Position numbers and translations under genes: made by a program. From Streptomyces sp. HUAS YS2 (GTDB lineage Bacteria; Actinomycetota; Actinomycetes; Streptomycetales; Streptomycetaceae): a stretch of 64,000 bases of DNA. Shown in pieces: positions 17,238 to 25,267 of the stretch (its first letter is position 1; each line of letters begins with the position of its first letter). The notes under the pieces are model-generated. The model had not been told where the DNA came from and did no database searches. It saw only the letters and a list, made by a program, of their open reading frames with translations. The DNA is taken from the NCBI RefSeq assembly GCF_033343995.1, contig NZ_CP137573.1:868001-932000 (forward strand), written 5' to 3'.

Positions 17238-18358
17238 GACAGGGTGGCGATCGCGTCGCGACCGCCCTCCAGGAACTCGGGCCAGGAGCCGCCGTCCTCC
17301 TTGCTGCGCGGCTCGACGACGCCGTGCAGGTACTTGTTGAGGATGGCCAGGTCCTCGGGCTCGCGCCGGGCCAGCGAGCCGACGAGCGAGGAGGCCAGGG
17401 TGCGGGCGGTCAGGGCGCGCTCGCCGAAGAAGTTGCCGTGCAGGATCGCGTCCTCGAGGACACCGATCTGCTCGGCGGTGGACAGCGCGGACTCCAGCTT
17501 CTCCTCGTCGCTGCCGGCGGCGGCCGCCGATGCCCGCAGGTCGGCGAAGCTCTGCAGCAGCACGTCGAGCAGGGTCGGCGGCACGTCCAGCTCGATCCGG
17601 TGGCGGCGCAGCAGTTCCTCGGTGCGGAAACGGACGATCTCCGCCTCGCTCTTCTTGTTCGTCACGACCGGGATGCGGACGAAGTTGAAGCGGCGCTTGA
17701 GCGCCGAGGACAGGTCGTTGACGCCCCGGTCGCGGCTGTTGGCCGTGGCGATGATCGAGAATCCGGGCTTCGCGAAGACGATGTTCTCGCCGCCGTCACC
17801 GCCGTCCAGCTCGGGGACCGAGATGTACTTCTCCGACAGGATCGAGATCAGCGCGTCCTGGACGTCGCTGGTGGAGCGGGTCAGCTCCTCGAAGCGGCCG
17901 ATGGTGCCGGTCTCCATCGCCGTCATGATCGGCGAGGGGATCATCGACTCGCGGGACTGGCCCTTGGCGATGACCATGGACACGTTCCACGAGTACTTGA
18001 TGTGGTCCTCGGTGGTGCCGGCCGTGCCCTGCACCACCTGCGTGGAGTTCCGGCTGATCGCGGCGGACAGCAGCTCGGCCAGCCAGCTCTTGCCGGTGCC
18101 GGGGTCGCCGATGAGCAGCAGGCCGCGGTCGGAGGCGAGCGTGACGATGGAACGCTCGACGAAGGAGCGGTCGCCGAACCACTTCTGCGGGATCTCCCGG
18201 TCGAGGCCGTCGGCCCGCTCGGAGCCCAGCACGAACAACCGGACCATCTTGGGGGAGAGCCGCCAGGAGAACGGCTTGGGGGCGTCGTCGATCGACTCCA
18301 GCCAGTCCAGTTCCTCGGCGTACTTGATCTCGGCGGGGGCGCGCAACAGGTCGGACAT
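17234..18358 (-). CDS. MoxR-type AAA+ ATPase
   Basis: 374 residues. Walker A 'GDPGTGKS' is at 84-91. The sensor-1 region is 'FSIIATANSRDRGVNDLSSALKRRF', and the arginine-finger-type segment 'RRFNFVRIPVV' follows. Compared with ordinary MoxR, the N-terminus adds about 60 residues. It sits 12 nt behind the VWA gene and overlaps the DUF5682 gene, so stoichiometric co-expression is likely. MoxR ATPases typically act with VWA partners as chaperones or remodellers of protein or metal-enzyme complexes. Confidence 0.92.
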   Translation of the reverse strand: MSDLLRAPAEIKYAEELDWLESIDDAPKPFSWRLSPKMVRLFVLGSERADGLDREIPQKWFGDRSFVERSIVTLASDRGLLLIGDPGTGKSWLAELLSAAISRNSTQVVQGTAGTTEDHIKYSWNVSMVIAKGQSRESMIPSPIMTAMETGTIGRFEELTRSTSDVQDALISILSEKYISVPELDGGDGGENIVFAKPGFSIIATANSRDRGVNDLSSALKRRFNFVRIPVVTNKKSEAEIVRFRTEELLRRHRIELDVPPTLLDVLLQSFADLRASAAAAGSDEEKLESALSTAEQIGVLEDAILHGNFFGERALTARTLASSLVGSLARREPEDLAILNKYLHGVVEPRSKEDGGSWPEFLEGGRDAIATLS

Positions 18359-18370
18359 GAAAGAGCCTTT

Positions 18371-19690
18371 CTAAGCCAGGAACTTCTTGAGTTCGTGGAC
18401 GAGCTTGTCGATGTGGCCGGAGATCACCGGGGTGCCGAGCGCCTTGAACCGCTCGCGGAACCAGGGGTTGACCTCCTGGCGGCCGGAGCTGGTCACCGAG
18501 CCGACCGGGATGAACTTCACGCCGGAGCGGTGGACGGCCTCGATGCCCTCGAACAGCGGCTGCGAGCGGTCGAACTCGTAGAAGTCCGAGATCCACACCA
18601 TCACGGTGTCCTTGGGATCGGTGATCTTCGGCCGGGCCATGGCCATCGCGACGGGGCCGTCGTTGCCGCCGCCGAGGTTCGTGCGCAGCAGCGCCTCGAA
18701 CGGGTCGTTCACCCAGGGCGTGAGGTCGATGGCACGGGTGTCGTACGCGATGAGGTGGACGTCGACCTTCGAGAGCCCGGCGAAGATGGACGCCAGGATG
18801 GTGCAGTTGACCATGGAGTCGACCATCGAGCCGGACTGGTCCACGACCACGACGAGCCGCTGGGGCGTCGTACGGCGGGCCGTGTGCCGGTAGTAGAGGC
18901 GGTCGACGTAGAGCCGCTCCTCTTCCGGGCTCCAGTTGGTGAGGTTCTTCCAGATCGTGCGGTCGAGGTCGAGGTTGCGGAACACCCGCTTCGGTGGGAC
19001 GGAGCGGTCCGGTTCGCCGACGGTGCTCTTCTCGACCTGGGTGCGCAGGACGTCGGCGACCTCCTCGACGTAGCGGCGGATCAGCGCCTTGGCGTTGGCG
19101 AGGGCGACGCCCGAGAGGTTGCTCTTGTCCCGGAGCAGCTGCTCGATCAGCGACATGCTGGGCGTGAGCTTGGCGGCGAGCTCGGGATCGGCCAGGACCT
19201 CGCGCAGGTGCATCCGCTTGACCAGCTCGGCCTCGATGCCGGCGAGTTCAGGGTCGCGGCGTCCGCCGCCGGGGTTCTCGCCGAGCGCCCGCTCCAGCCA
19301 CCCGGCGTCGGACTGCCAGCGGGCCAGCTGCCCGGCGCTGACCGTGCCGGAGCCGGTGGCGAAGACGTTGAGCAGCACCTTGGAGGCGAGCGCGGCGCGG
19401 CGGACCTCGGCCGCGCGGTCGCGGGCGGCGTCCGCGTCGGGCTCGGGGGCCATCAGGCCGTCGATCTCAGCGGCCAGTTCAGGGTGGCGCTGCACGATGG
19501 AGTCGACCGAGGTCTGCGGGGCGAGGAGCCCGGACGGCAGGCCGATGTCCTCGACGACGGCGAGGCTCGCGGTCTCCAGCGCGGGCTGCTCCTCGGGGTC
19601 GAAGAGCCGGGCGAGGAGCCGCCAGTAGAGGACCTGGCGACGGTTGTCGTGGAGATCGGCTGTGATCGGTTCGCTCATCGACTCGGTCAT
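18371..19690 (-). CDS. VWA-domain protein partner of MoxR ATPase
   Basis: 439 residues; ATG 19690 overlaps the SWIM stop (ATGA). An alternative in-frame ATG lies 4 codons on. The N-terminal 230 residues are helical and charged. The C-terminal von Willebrand A domain (about 275-439) keeps the MIDAS motif D284-Q-S-G-S288, and 'WISDFYEFD' is probably another metal-site loop. It is predicted cytoplasmic, with no signal peptide. It likely bridges the MoxR ATPase to its client, as in other MoxR/VWA pairs. Confidence 0.9.
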   Translation of the reverse strand: MTESMSEPITADLHDNRRQVLYWRLLARLFDPEEQPALETASLAVVEDIGLPSGLLAPQTSVDSIVQRHPELAAEIDGLMAPEPDADAARDRAAEVRRAALASKVLLNVFATGSGTVSAGQLARWQSDAGWLERALGENPGGGRRDPELAGIEAELVKRMHLREVLADPELAAKLTPSMSLIEQLLRDKSNLSGVALANAKALIRRYVEEVADVLRTQVEKSTVGEPDRSVPPKRVFRNLDLDRTIWKNLTNWSPEEERLYVDRLYYRHTARRTTPQRLVVVVDQSGSMVDSMVNCTILASIFAGLSKVDVHLIAYDTRAIDLTPWVNDPFEALLRTNLGGGNDGPVAMAMARPKITDPKDTVMVWISDFYEFDRSQPLFEGIEAVHRSGVKFIPVGSVTSSGRQEVNPWFRERFKALGTPVISGHIDKLVHELKKFLA

Positions 19691-21573
19691 TTCCGCAGCA
19701 GCTTTCCGGCGCGCTCGCGCAGTACGGTCACGGCGTCGGTGGCGGCCTTCTCGGCCCTGACGCCGGCCTTGTCGGTCGTGCCGCCCGCCCACGCGCCCGC
19801 GTGCACCGCGACGGTCTTCTTGCGCACGGTCGTCTCGACGGCCAGGGGCTGGATCCGGTACGTCCCGGCGTCCCAGCGCAGCAGCCCGATGCAGGCACCG
19901 GAGGCGGCGACGGCCTCCGGGGTGAGGGGACCGGCGGCCGGGACACGGTCGGTGTCGACGGCGAACGGCTGCCCGGCGACGGTGAACGTCAGCGCGCCGT
20001 CCGCCTCCTCGGCGGCGTAGCCCTCCAGGAGGACGGGGACGGCGAGGCGGGCCGGGTGCCGGTCGAGCGGCGCGGTGGCCGGGTCGGCGGCGGTGGACAG
20101 GGCGACGCGCGCGGTGGCGAAGGCGTCGGCGGGTTCGCCGGTGCGGGCGTGCGCGTCGTCCCAGACGAGGTCGCCCTCGATGGTGAGCGGCATGCCGTCG
20201 AGTTCCATCGCGCGCCCCTCGCTCACGGCCTCGAGCAGCGACAGGTGCGGGCGGAGCAGCTGCCAGACGCCGGCGCCGACGACGGTGTCGGGCTTGGGCA
20301 CCGACACGCTCGCCCGCACCAGCCGGGGCGGGGTGCCGTCGGCCGGTTCGAACACGGCGTGCACCTGGGCCTGGGCGGCGGTGGCGTGTTCGTGCAGATC
20401 GACGCCGAGCGGCAGCAGCCGGCCGGTGGCCGCGGCGGTGGCGGGCGCGCCGAGGGCGCCGGGCACGGTCAGGAGCATCGCGCGGGCCCACAGGTCGGCC
20501 CAGCGGCGTACCGGTATGCGCTCCAGGGTGGCGCCCGGACAGGACGCGGCGAGTTCGGCGGCGAAGCCGTCGAGGAGCGCGGCCAGGCGGCGCAGGGCCG
20601 GGTCGGGAAGCATCGCGGAGACGACCTGGGCGGCGCCGGAGACGGTGTCGTGGTCGAGGCCGCGCCAGCCGGCACGAGTCAGGTCGGCGAGCCAGGAGCG
20701 GGCAGCGGCAAGGAGGTTGGCGGGCCGGTCGGCGTCGGCGGTCGGGGCGGTGTCGCCGGTGCGGGTGCGGCCGGTGGTCGCGACGAGCTCCTCCGCGACC
20801 GCGTCGTGGACGGAGCCGAGCAGGGCGGTGCGGGCGGCGGCGAGGGCGACGAGGTGGTCCTCGTCGGCGGTGCCGGCCGCCGCCTTCTCGGCGGCCTCGG
20901 CGACGCGCGCCGCCAGTGGCGAGGACGCGAGCGCCTGGGCGAGCTCCGTCAGGCCGGCGGCCTGGGCGGGCTGCGGCCGGAGCAGCCCGGTGACGAGCAC
21001 CCGGTCGAACGCGTCGACGGCCGCGAGGGCGTCGCCGAGCAGGCCGTCGGTCTCCGTGACGACCGGCGCACCGGCCCCCGCCGCGGTCGCCGGGAACCAC
21101 TGCATCTCCGGCAACGGCGCCGTGGTCGGGGCGAGTTCCAGGTACGCGAGGTGGCGCAGGAACCGGCTGAACACCTGAGCGGCGGCCTTGGTGTCGCCCT
21201 GCGGAGGGCGGGCGGCGGTCATCGTGTCCGTGATGCCCGGGGCGGTCGGCTCGCCGTCGGCGGGCTCGGCCTTCAGGTACCGGGCGACGCGCTCCGCGCC
21301 GTACTGCAGCACCGCCTCGGTGACCAGGGCCCGGATGTGGTTGCAGAACGATCCCCGCGCGCCGCCGCAGGGCCGGTTGTTGTTGGTGCTGCACGCGAAC
21401 GCGAAGCTGCCGGCGGCGACCGACGAGACATAGACCCGGCCGATGTCCGATCCGCTGGACACGACGCCCTGCAGTCGCCCGTCGGCCAGCTCGACGAACG
21501 GAACCTTGGCGAGCTTCCGGGGCCGCGCGGGCGGCAGCACCCGTACGGTGCTCGACCTCTCCCAGTCCGACAA
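19687..21573 (-). CDS. SWIM zinc-finger family protein
   Basis: 628 residues from an unusual TTG start at 21573, chosen because AGGAG lies 8 nt upstream and the frame is intact. The SWIM finger is near residues 60-85: Cys in 'FACSTNN', Cys in 'RPCGGA', then 'SFCNHIRAL' supplying Cys and His. The rest is a long Ala/Leu-rich helical region followed by a beta-rich C-terminus ('GDLVWDDAHART', 'FTVAGQPFAVDT'). SWIM domains bind nucleic acid or protein. It is first gene of the four-gene operon. I see no separate DUF5691 gene, which I recall as a frequent member of such clusters. Confidence 0.87.
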   Translation of the reverse strand: MSDWERSSTVRVLPPARPRKLAKVPFVELADGRLQGVVSSGSDIGRVYVSSVAAGSFAFACSTNNNRPCGGARGSFCNHIRALVTEAVLQYGAERVARYLKAEPADGEPTAPGITDTMTAARPPQGDTKAAAQVFSRFLRHLAYLELAPTTAPLPEMQWFPATAAGAGAPVVTETDGLLGDALAAVDAFDRVLVTGLLRPQPAQAAGLTELAQALASSPLAARVAEAAEKAAAGTADEDHLVALAAARTALLGSVHDAVAEELVATTGRTRTGDTAPTADADRPANLLAAARSWLADLTRAGWRGLDHDTVSGAAQVVSAMLPDPALRRLAALLDGFAAELAASCPGATLERIPVRRWADLWARAMLLTVPGALGAPATAAATGRLLPLGVDLHEHATAAQAQVHAVFEPADGTPPRLVRASVSVPKPDTVVGAGVWQLLRPHLSLLEAVSEGRAMELDGMPLTIEGDLVWDDAHARTGEPADAFATARVALSTAADPATAPLDRHPARLAVPVLLEGYAAEEADGALTFTVAGQPFAVDTDRVPAAGPLTPEAVAASGACIGLLRWDAGTYRIQPLAVETTVRKKTVAVHAGAWAGGTTDKAGVRAEKAATDAVTVLRERAGKLLRK

Positions 21574-21681
21574 GGGACCATCTCCTCATGCGCAGGGGAA
21601 TGCCCGCGCCACGACCCGAAGTCGGCGCGAACGGAACGAGATCGAACCTAGCCCCGCCCACTGACAACGCCCTGGTCCCGC

Positions 21682-22341
21682 CTACCGCGGGCCCGCGGGG
21701 CCCCAGTCCGTCGTACGGTCGCACCAGCGGGTCAGGAGGGTGCGGTCGTGGCCCACGGCCAGGAGGGCGGCGCCGGTCCGGGCGCGGTAGGACTCGACCG
21801 CGCCGACGAGCGCGGCGGTCGTCGAGGCGTCGAGCATCGCGGTCATCTCGTCGCAGATCAGCAGGCGGGGGCGGAGTACCAGGGCGCGGGCCAGGCAGGC
21901 GCGTTGGAGTTGGCCGTCGCTCACCTCGTGGGGGCGGCGGGTGAGGAGGTCGGGCGTGAGACCGACGGCCGGGGTCAACTCGGCGAGCCTCGCCGGCGCC
22001 TCCGTGCGGCGGCCCGTCGCACGCAACGGTTCAGCGATCAGGTCGGTCAGGCGCAGTCGGGGGTCGGCGGCCTGACGGGGCTGCTGGAAGATCACGCCGA
22101 CGGCGGTGCGCAGGTCGCGCGGGGCGCGATGCCGCCAGCCGCGTACCTCCTCGCCGGCCAGCACGACCCGGCCCTCGTACGGGCGGTGCAGCAGCGCCGC
22201 GACCCTCGCCAGGGTCGACTTGCCGCAGCCGCTGGGGCCGAGGAGCCCGACCGCCTCCCCGGCCTCGATCCGCAGCGAGACGTCCCGGAAGACCGGCGTC
22301 CGGCGGTCGTGGCCGGCGGTCACGCCGTCCAGCTCAAGCAT
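21682..22341 (-). CDS. ABC importer ATPase (DppF/NikE class)
   Basis: 219 residues; ATG 22341 overlaps the previous ATPase gene by 8 nt. Walker A 'GPSGCGKS' is at 35-42, Q-loop 'IFQQP', a variant signature 'VSDGQLQR' replacing LSGGQ, and Walker B 'LLICDEM' with Met after Glu. It is short for the family, lacking the C-terminal oligopeptide-binding extension, as in nickel-type NikE. It is last gene of the five-gene transporter operon and acts at the inner face of the membrane with its partner ATPase. Confidence 0.9.
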   Translation of the reverse strand: MLELDGVTAGHDRRTPVFRDVSLRIEAGEAVGLLGPSGCGKSTLARVAALLHRPYEGRVVLAGEEVRGWRHRAPRDLRTAVGVIFQQPRQAADPRLRLTDLIAEPLRATGRRTEAPARLAELTPAVGLTPDLLTRRPHEVSDGQLQRACLARALVLRPRLLICDEMTAMLDASTTAALVGAVESYRARTGAALLAVGHDRTLLTRWCDRTTDWGPAGPR

Positions 22342-23437
22342 GGGTCGTCTCCGCGTGGTGGCAGGCCACGCCCGCGCGCAGGGCGGGCCGGGTGGCGCAG
22401 GTGTCGGTGGCCCGGTCGCAGCGCGGGGCGAAGGCACAGCCGTCGGGCAGGGCGGACAGTTCCGGCGGGAGTCCGGGGACGGGGGTGAACGCACGGTCCG
22501 GGAGGGCGTCGAGGAGGCCGCGGGCGTACGGGTGCCGGGGGCCGGGCGCGCCGAAGAAGCGTCGCGCGTCGGCTGTTTCGACGATCCGGCCGGCGTACAT
22601 GACCGCGACCCGGTCGGCGATCCGTTCCGCCGCCGCGAGGTCGTGGGTGATGAGGAGCAGCCCGCGGCCGTCATCGGCGTGCCGGCGCAGTTCGTCGACG
22701 GTGCGGTCGACCAGGTCCCGGTCGAGGCCGGTCGTCGGCTCGTCGGCGAGCAGCAGCGGCGCGCCGCCGACCAGGGCGAGCGCGAGCGCGGCCCGTTGGG
22801 CGAGCCCACCGGACAACTCGTGTGGATACCGGTCGAGATGGTCGAGAGGAAACGCCGCCCGCCCGGCGGCAGCCTCCGCTGCCGCGGGCCGGTCCGGGCG
22901 CGGGACGAAGTTCGGCTCCCGCACGGCCGCCTCTGCAGCCACGCGCCCGTCCCGCCGCCGCGGGCCCCACCTCCGTACGGCCGCCTCCGCCGCCGCGCGG
23001 CGCCCGCCCCTCCGTACAGTTGTCAACGCCCGTACGGTCTCCTCCAGTTGCGCCCGGACCGTCCGGACGGGAGTCAGGTGCGCCGCCGGGCTCTGCGGGA
23101 CGAGGCCGACGCGGCGCCCGCGTACCGTGCGGGCCAGGGTCCGTTCGTCGGCGGCGAGCAGGTCGACCCCGTCGAGCAGCGCGGACCCGCTCGCCTCGGC
23201 GTTGCCCGGCAGCAGGCCGAGCAGAGCCGATGCGAGGACGGACTTGCCGCAGCCGCTCTCGCCGACGAGGGCGAGGCACTCCCCCGGCGCCAGGTCGAAG
23301 TCGGCGTCGGTGACGGCGGCGACGTGCCGCCCGCCGGGCATCCGGAACCGCACGGTCAGCCCGCGCACACGGAGCAGCGCGCCGGTGGCGCGCTCCTCGG
23401 CGACCGCCTCCAGGGCACGCGCGAAACGGGGGTTCAC
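22334..23437 (-). CDS. ABC importer ATPase (DppD/NikD class) with repeat insertion
   Basis: 367 residues from GTG 23437 (GTGA overlap with the permease). Walker A 'GESGCGKS' 59-66, Q115, signature LSGG 208-211, Walker B 'LLLADEP' 228-234, and the C-terminal Cys-rich oligopeptide/nickel motif 'GCAFAPRCDRATDTCATR' are intact. Between the Q-loop and the signature, about 35 more residues than usual are present (roughly 140-195), consisting of three Ala/Glu/Arg-rich repeats ('AAAEAAVR', 'VAAEAAVR', 'AAAEAAAG'). The DNA there contains matching direct repeats. The insertion falls in the helical subdomain that contacts the permeases, so it may affect coupling. Confidence 0.88.
   Translation of the reverse strand: MNPRFARALEAVAEERATGALLRVRGLTVRFRMPGGRHVAAVTDADFDLAPGECLALVGESGCGKSVLASALLGLLPGNAEASGSALLDGVDLLAADERTLARTVRGRRVGLVPQSPAAHLTPVRTVRAQLEETVRALTTVRRGGRRAAAEAAVRRWGPRRRDGRVAAEAAVREPNFVPRPDRPAAAEAAAGRAAFPLDHLDRYPHELSGGLAQRAALALALVGGAPLLLADEPTTGLDRDLVDRTVDELRRHADDGRGLLLITHDLAAAERIADRVAVMYAGRIVETADARRFFGAPGPRHPYARGLLDALPDRAFTPVPGLPPELSALPDGCAFAPRCDRATDTCATRPALRAGVACHHAETTHA
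22864..22999. repeat. Three direct repeats inside the ABC ATPase gene
   Basis: A motif of about 24 bp resembling ACGGCCGCCTCCGCCGCCGC begins at 22864, 22922 and 22976 (spacings 58 and 54 bp). It encodes the repeated Ala/Glu motif of the insertion. Tandem duplication within the coding region is the simplest explanation. Confidence 0.65.
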
Positions 23438-24270
23438 AGCATCAGCTCCGATCGACGGCGCGGGTTGAGCCGGTCGCGCCAGACCCCGGCGAGTCCGGCG
23501 ACGGCGAGCGTGGGTACGACCAGGAACAGTCCGGGGAACAGGGTGGGCCACCAGTCGCCGGCGAGCAGCGAGGAGCGCCCGCTCTGCACCAGGCCGCCGA
23601 GGCTGGCGCGGTGGCTGGGCAGGCCGAGGCCGAGGAAGGACAGCGCGGACTCGTGCCACATGGCGTGCGGCACCATCAGCACGGCGGCGAGCCCGGCCTG
23701 CGGCAGTACGCCCGGCAACAGGTGCCGGACGGCGACCCGCCACCGGCTCGCGCCGCCGGAGATCGCCGCGTCGACGAACGGCCGGGCTCGCAGCGACAGC
23801 ACCTCGGAGCGGACGATCCGGGCGGTGGACAGCCAGTGGGTCAGGGCGACGGAGACGATCACCGGCCACACTCCCGGCCGGAACATGGCCACCACGAAGA
23901 TCCCGAGCAGCAGGTGCGGCACGGACGAGAAGGCGTCGACGATCCGCATGACGATCCGGTCGGTCCAGCCGCCGAGCGCGCCTGCGGCGGTGCCGACGGC
24001 CGTGCCGACGACGGTCGCGACGAGTGCCGCGACGACGCCGACGAGCAGCGAGACGCGCAGTCCGTGGACGCAGCGCAGCAGCAGGTCGCGGCCCACGTCG
24101 TCGGTGCCGAACGGGTGCTGCCAGGACGGCGGTCGCAGCCGCCGGGCCAGGTCGACGGCCTGTTCGTCGAGCGGGACGAGCAGGGGTACGAACACCACGG
24201 CGAGGACCGCCGCGCCGACGACGCCGGCGGAGGTCCACAGCCGCGCCCGGTGCCGATGCGTGTCAGCCAT
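23434..24270 (-). CDS. ABC importer permease (DppC/NikC class)
   Basis: 278 residues. The family motif 'HPFGTDDVGRDLLLR' is near residue 52. About six hydrophobic segments are present, and the cytoplasmic EAA-type loop reads 'DAAISGGASRWRVAVRHLLPG'. It overlaps the upstream permease gene by 8 nt and the ATPase gene by 4 nt. It forms the heterodimeric membrane channel with the DppB-class permease. Confidence 0.93.
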   Translation of the reverse strand: MADTHRHRARLWTSAGVVGAAVLAVVFVPLLVPLDEQAVDLARRLRPPSWQHPFGTDDVGRDLLLRCVHGLRVSLLVGVVAALVATVVGTAVGTAAGALGGWTDRIVMRIVDAFSSVPHLLLGIFVVAMFRPGVWPVIVSVALTHWLSTARIVRSEVLSLRARPFVDAAISGGASRWRVAVRHLLPGVLPQAGLAAVLMVPHAMWHESALSFLGLGLPSHRASLGGLVQSGRSSLLAGDWWPTLFPGLFLVVPTLAVAGLAGVWRDRLNPRRRSELML

Positions 24271-25267
24271 CGAAGCCCACCCTCGGGTCGGCGAGCCCGT
24301 ACAACAGGTCGGAGAGCAGGTTCCCGGCCAGCACGGCGGCCGTCGCGATGACGGTCAGCGCGGCGAGCAGCGCGAAGTCGACGGAGACCGCGGCCTGGAC
24401 GGTCGCGGCGGCGATCCCGGGCCAGCTGAACACGGTCTCGACGAGCAGCGCCCCGGTGATCAGTTCGGGCACACGGGAGCCGACGAGGGTCAGCATGGGG
24501 AGCATCCCGGAGCGCAGCGCGTGCCCGAGGAGCACGGTCCGCTCGGACAGGCCGCGGGCGCGGGCGCCACGCACGGGGTCCTCGGCGAGCGCGTCGCTGA
24601 CGCCCTGCCGGACGTACAGGAAGAACCAGGGCAGTTGGGCGAGGCCGAGGACGCCCGCGGGCAGGACCAGGTGACGGGCGACCTGGCCGGCGGTGACGGT
24701 GTCGCTCGCGGTGTCGGTGAGTCCGCCGGCCGGCAGCGCGCCGAGCTTGAGGGAGAAGAACCAGATGGCGAGCAGGCCGAGCCAGAACGCGGGCGCGGCC
24801 TCCAGGGTGTAGGCCAGGGAGCCGACGGACCGGTCGAGGAGGCCGCCGGGGCGGCGCGCGGCGAGGACGCCGAGGGCGGTGCCGAGCAGGATCGCGACGA
24901 GGAAGGCGGTGGCGGCGAGGAGCACGGACCAGCCGACGCGCTCGCCGATGACGTCGGCGACGGGCTGGCGCAGCACGGCCGAGTCGCCGAGGTCGCCCGC
25001 GAGGGCGGAGGTGAGCCAGTCCCACCAGCGGGCGAGGAGCGGCCGGTCGACGCCGAGGTTGGCGCGCAGCTGGTCGAGGTTCTCCTGGGAGGCGGTGAGT
25101 CCGGCGGTGCCGGCGTACGCCTTGACGGGATCGAAGGGCGAGGCGGCGGCGACGGCGAAGACGGCGAAGGTGACCGCGCCGAGGACGGGGACGGCGAACA
25201 GGGCCCGCCGTCCCGTCATGCGCGCCATCGCCGCCCAGGGCAGTCGCCCGAGGTGACGGGAGCTCAC
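24263..25267 (-). CDS. ABC importer permease (DppB/NikB class)
   Basis: 334 residues if started at GTG 25267, which overlaps the binding-protein stop as GTGA like other junctions in this operon. ATG 25228 (13 codons later) is a credible alternative. The N-terminal membrane helix begins 'ALFAVPVLGAVTFAVFAV', with the family's 'NLGVDRPLLARWWDWL' periplasmic segment. The EAA loop is 'VRGARARGLSERTVLLGHALRSG'. About six transmembrane helices are present. It partners with the DppC-class permease. Confidence 0.92.
   Translation of the reverse strand: MSSRHLGRLPWAAMARMTGRRALFAVPVLGAVTFAVFAVAAASPFDPVKAYAGTAGLTASQENLDQLRANLGVDRPLLARWWDWLTSALAGDLGDSAVLRQPVADVIGERVGWSVLLAATAFLVAILLGTALGVLAARRPGGLLDRSVGSLAYTLEAAPAFWLGLLAIWFFSLKLGALPAGGLTDTASDTVTAGQVARHLVLPAGVLGLAQLPWFFLYVRQGVSDALAEDPVRGARARGLSERTVLLGHALRSGMLPMLTLVGSRVPELITGALLVETVFSWPGIAAATVQAAVSVDFALLAALTVIATAAVLAGNLLSDLLYGLADPRVGFDG

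Noticed and set aside
14472..18374. Plus-strand open frame of 1300 codons
   Set aside because: Antisense shadow of the DUF5682 and MoxR genes; Arg/Gly/Val-rich with no domain, typical of high-G+C DNA.
22334..23437. Frameshift explaining the odd ABC ATPase segment
   Set aside because: All motifs before and after are in one frame and the extra residues correspond to in-frame DNA repeats.
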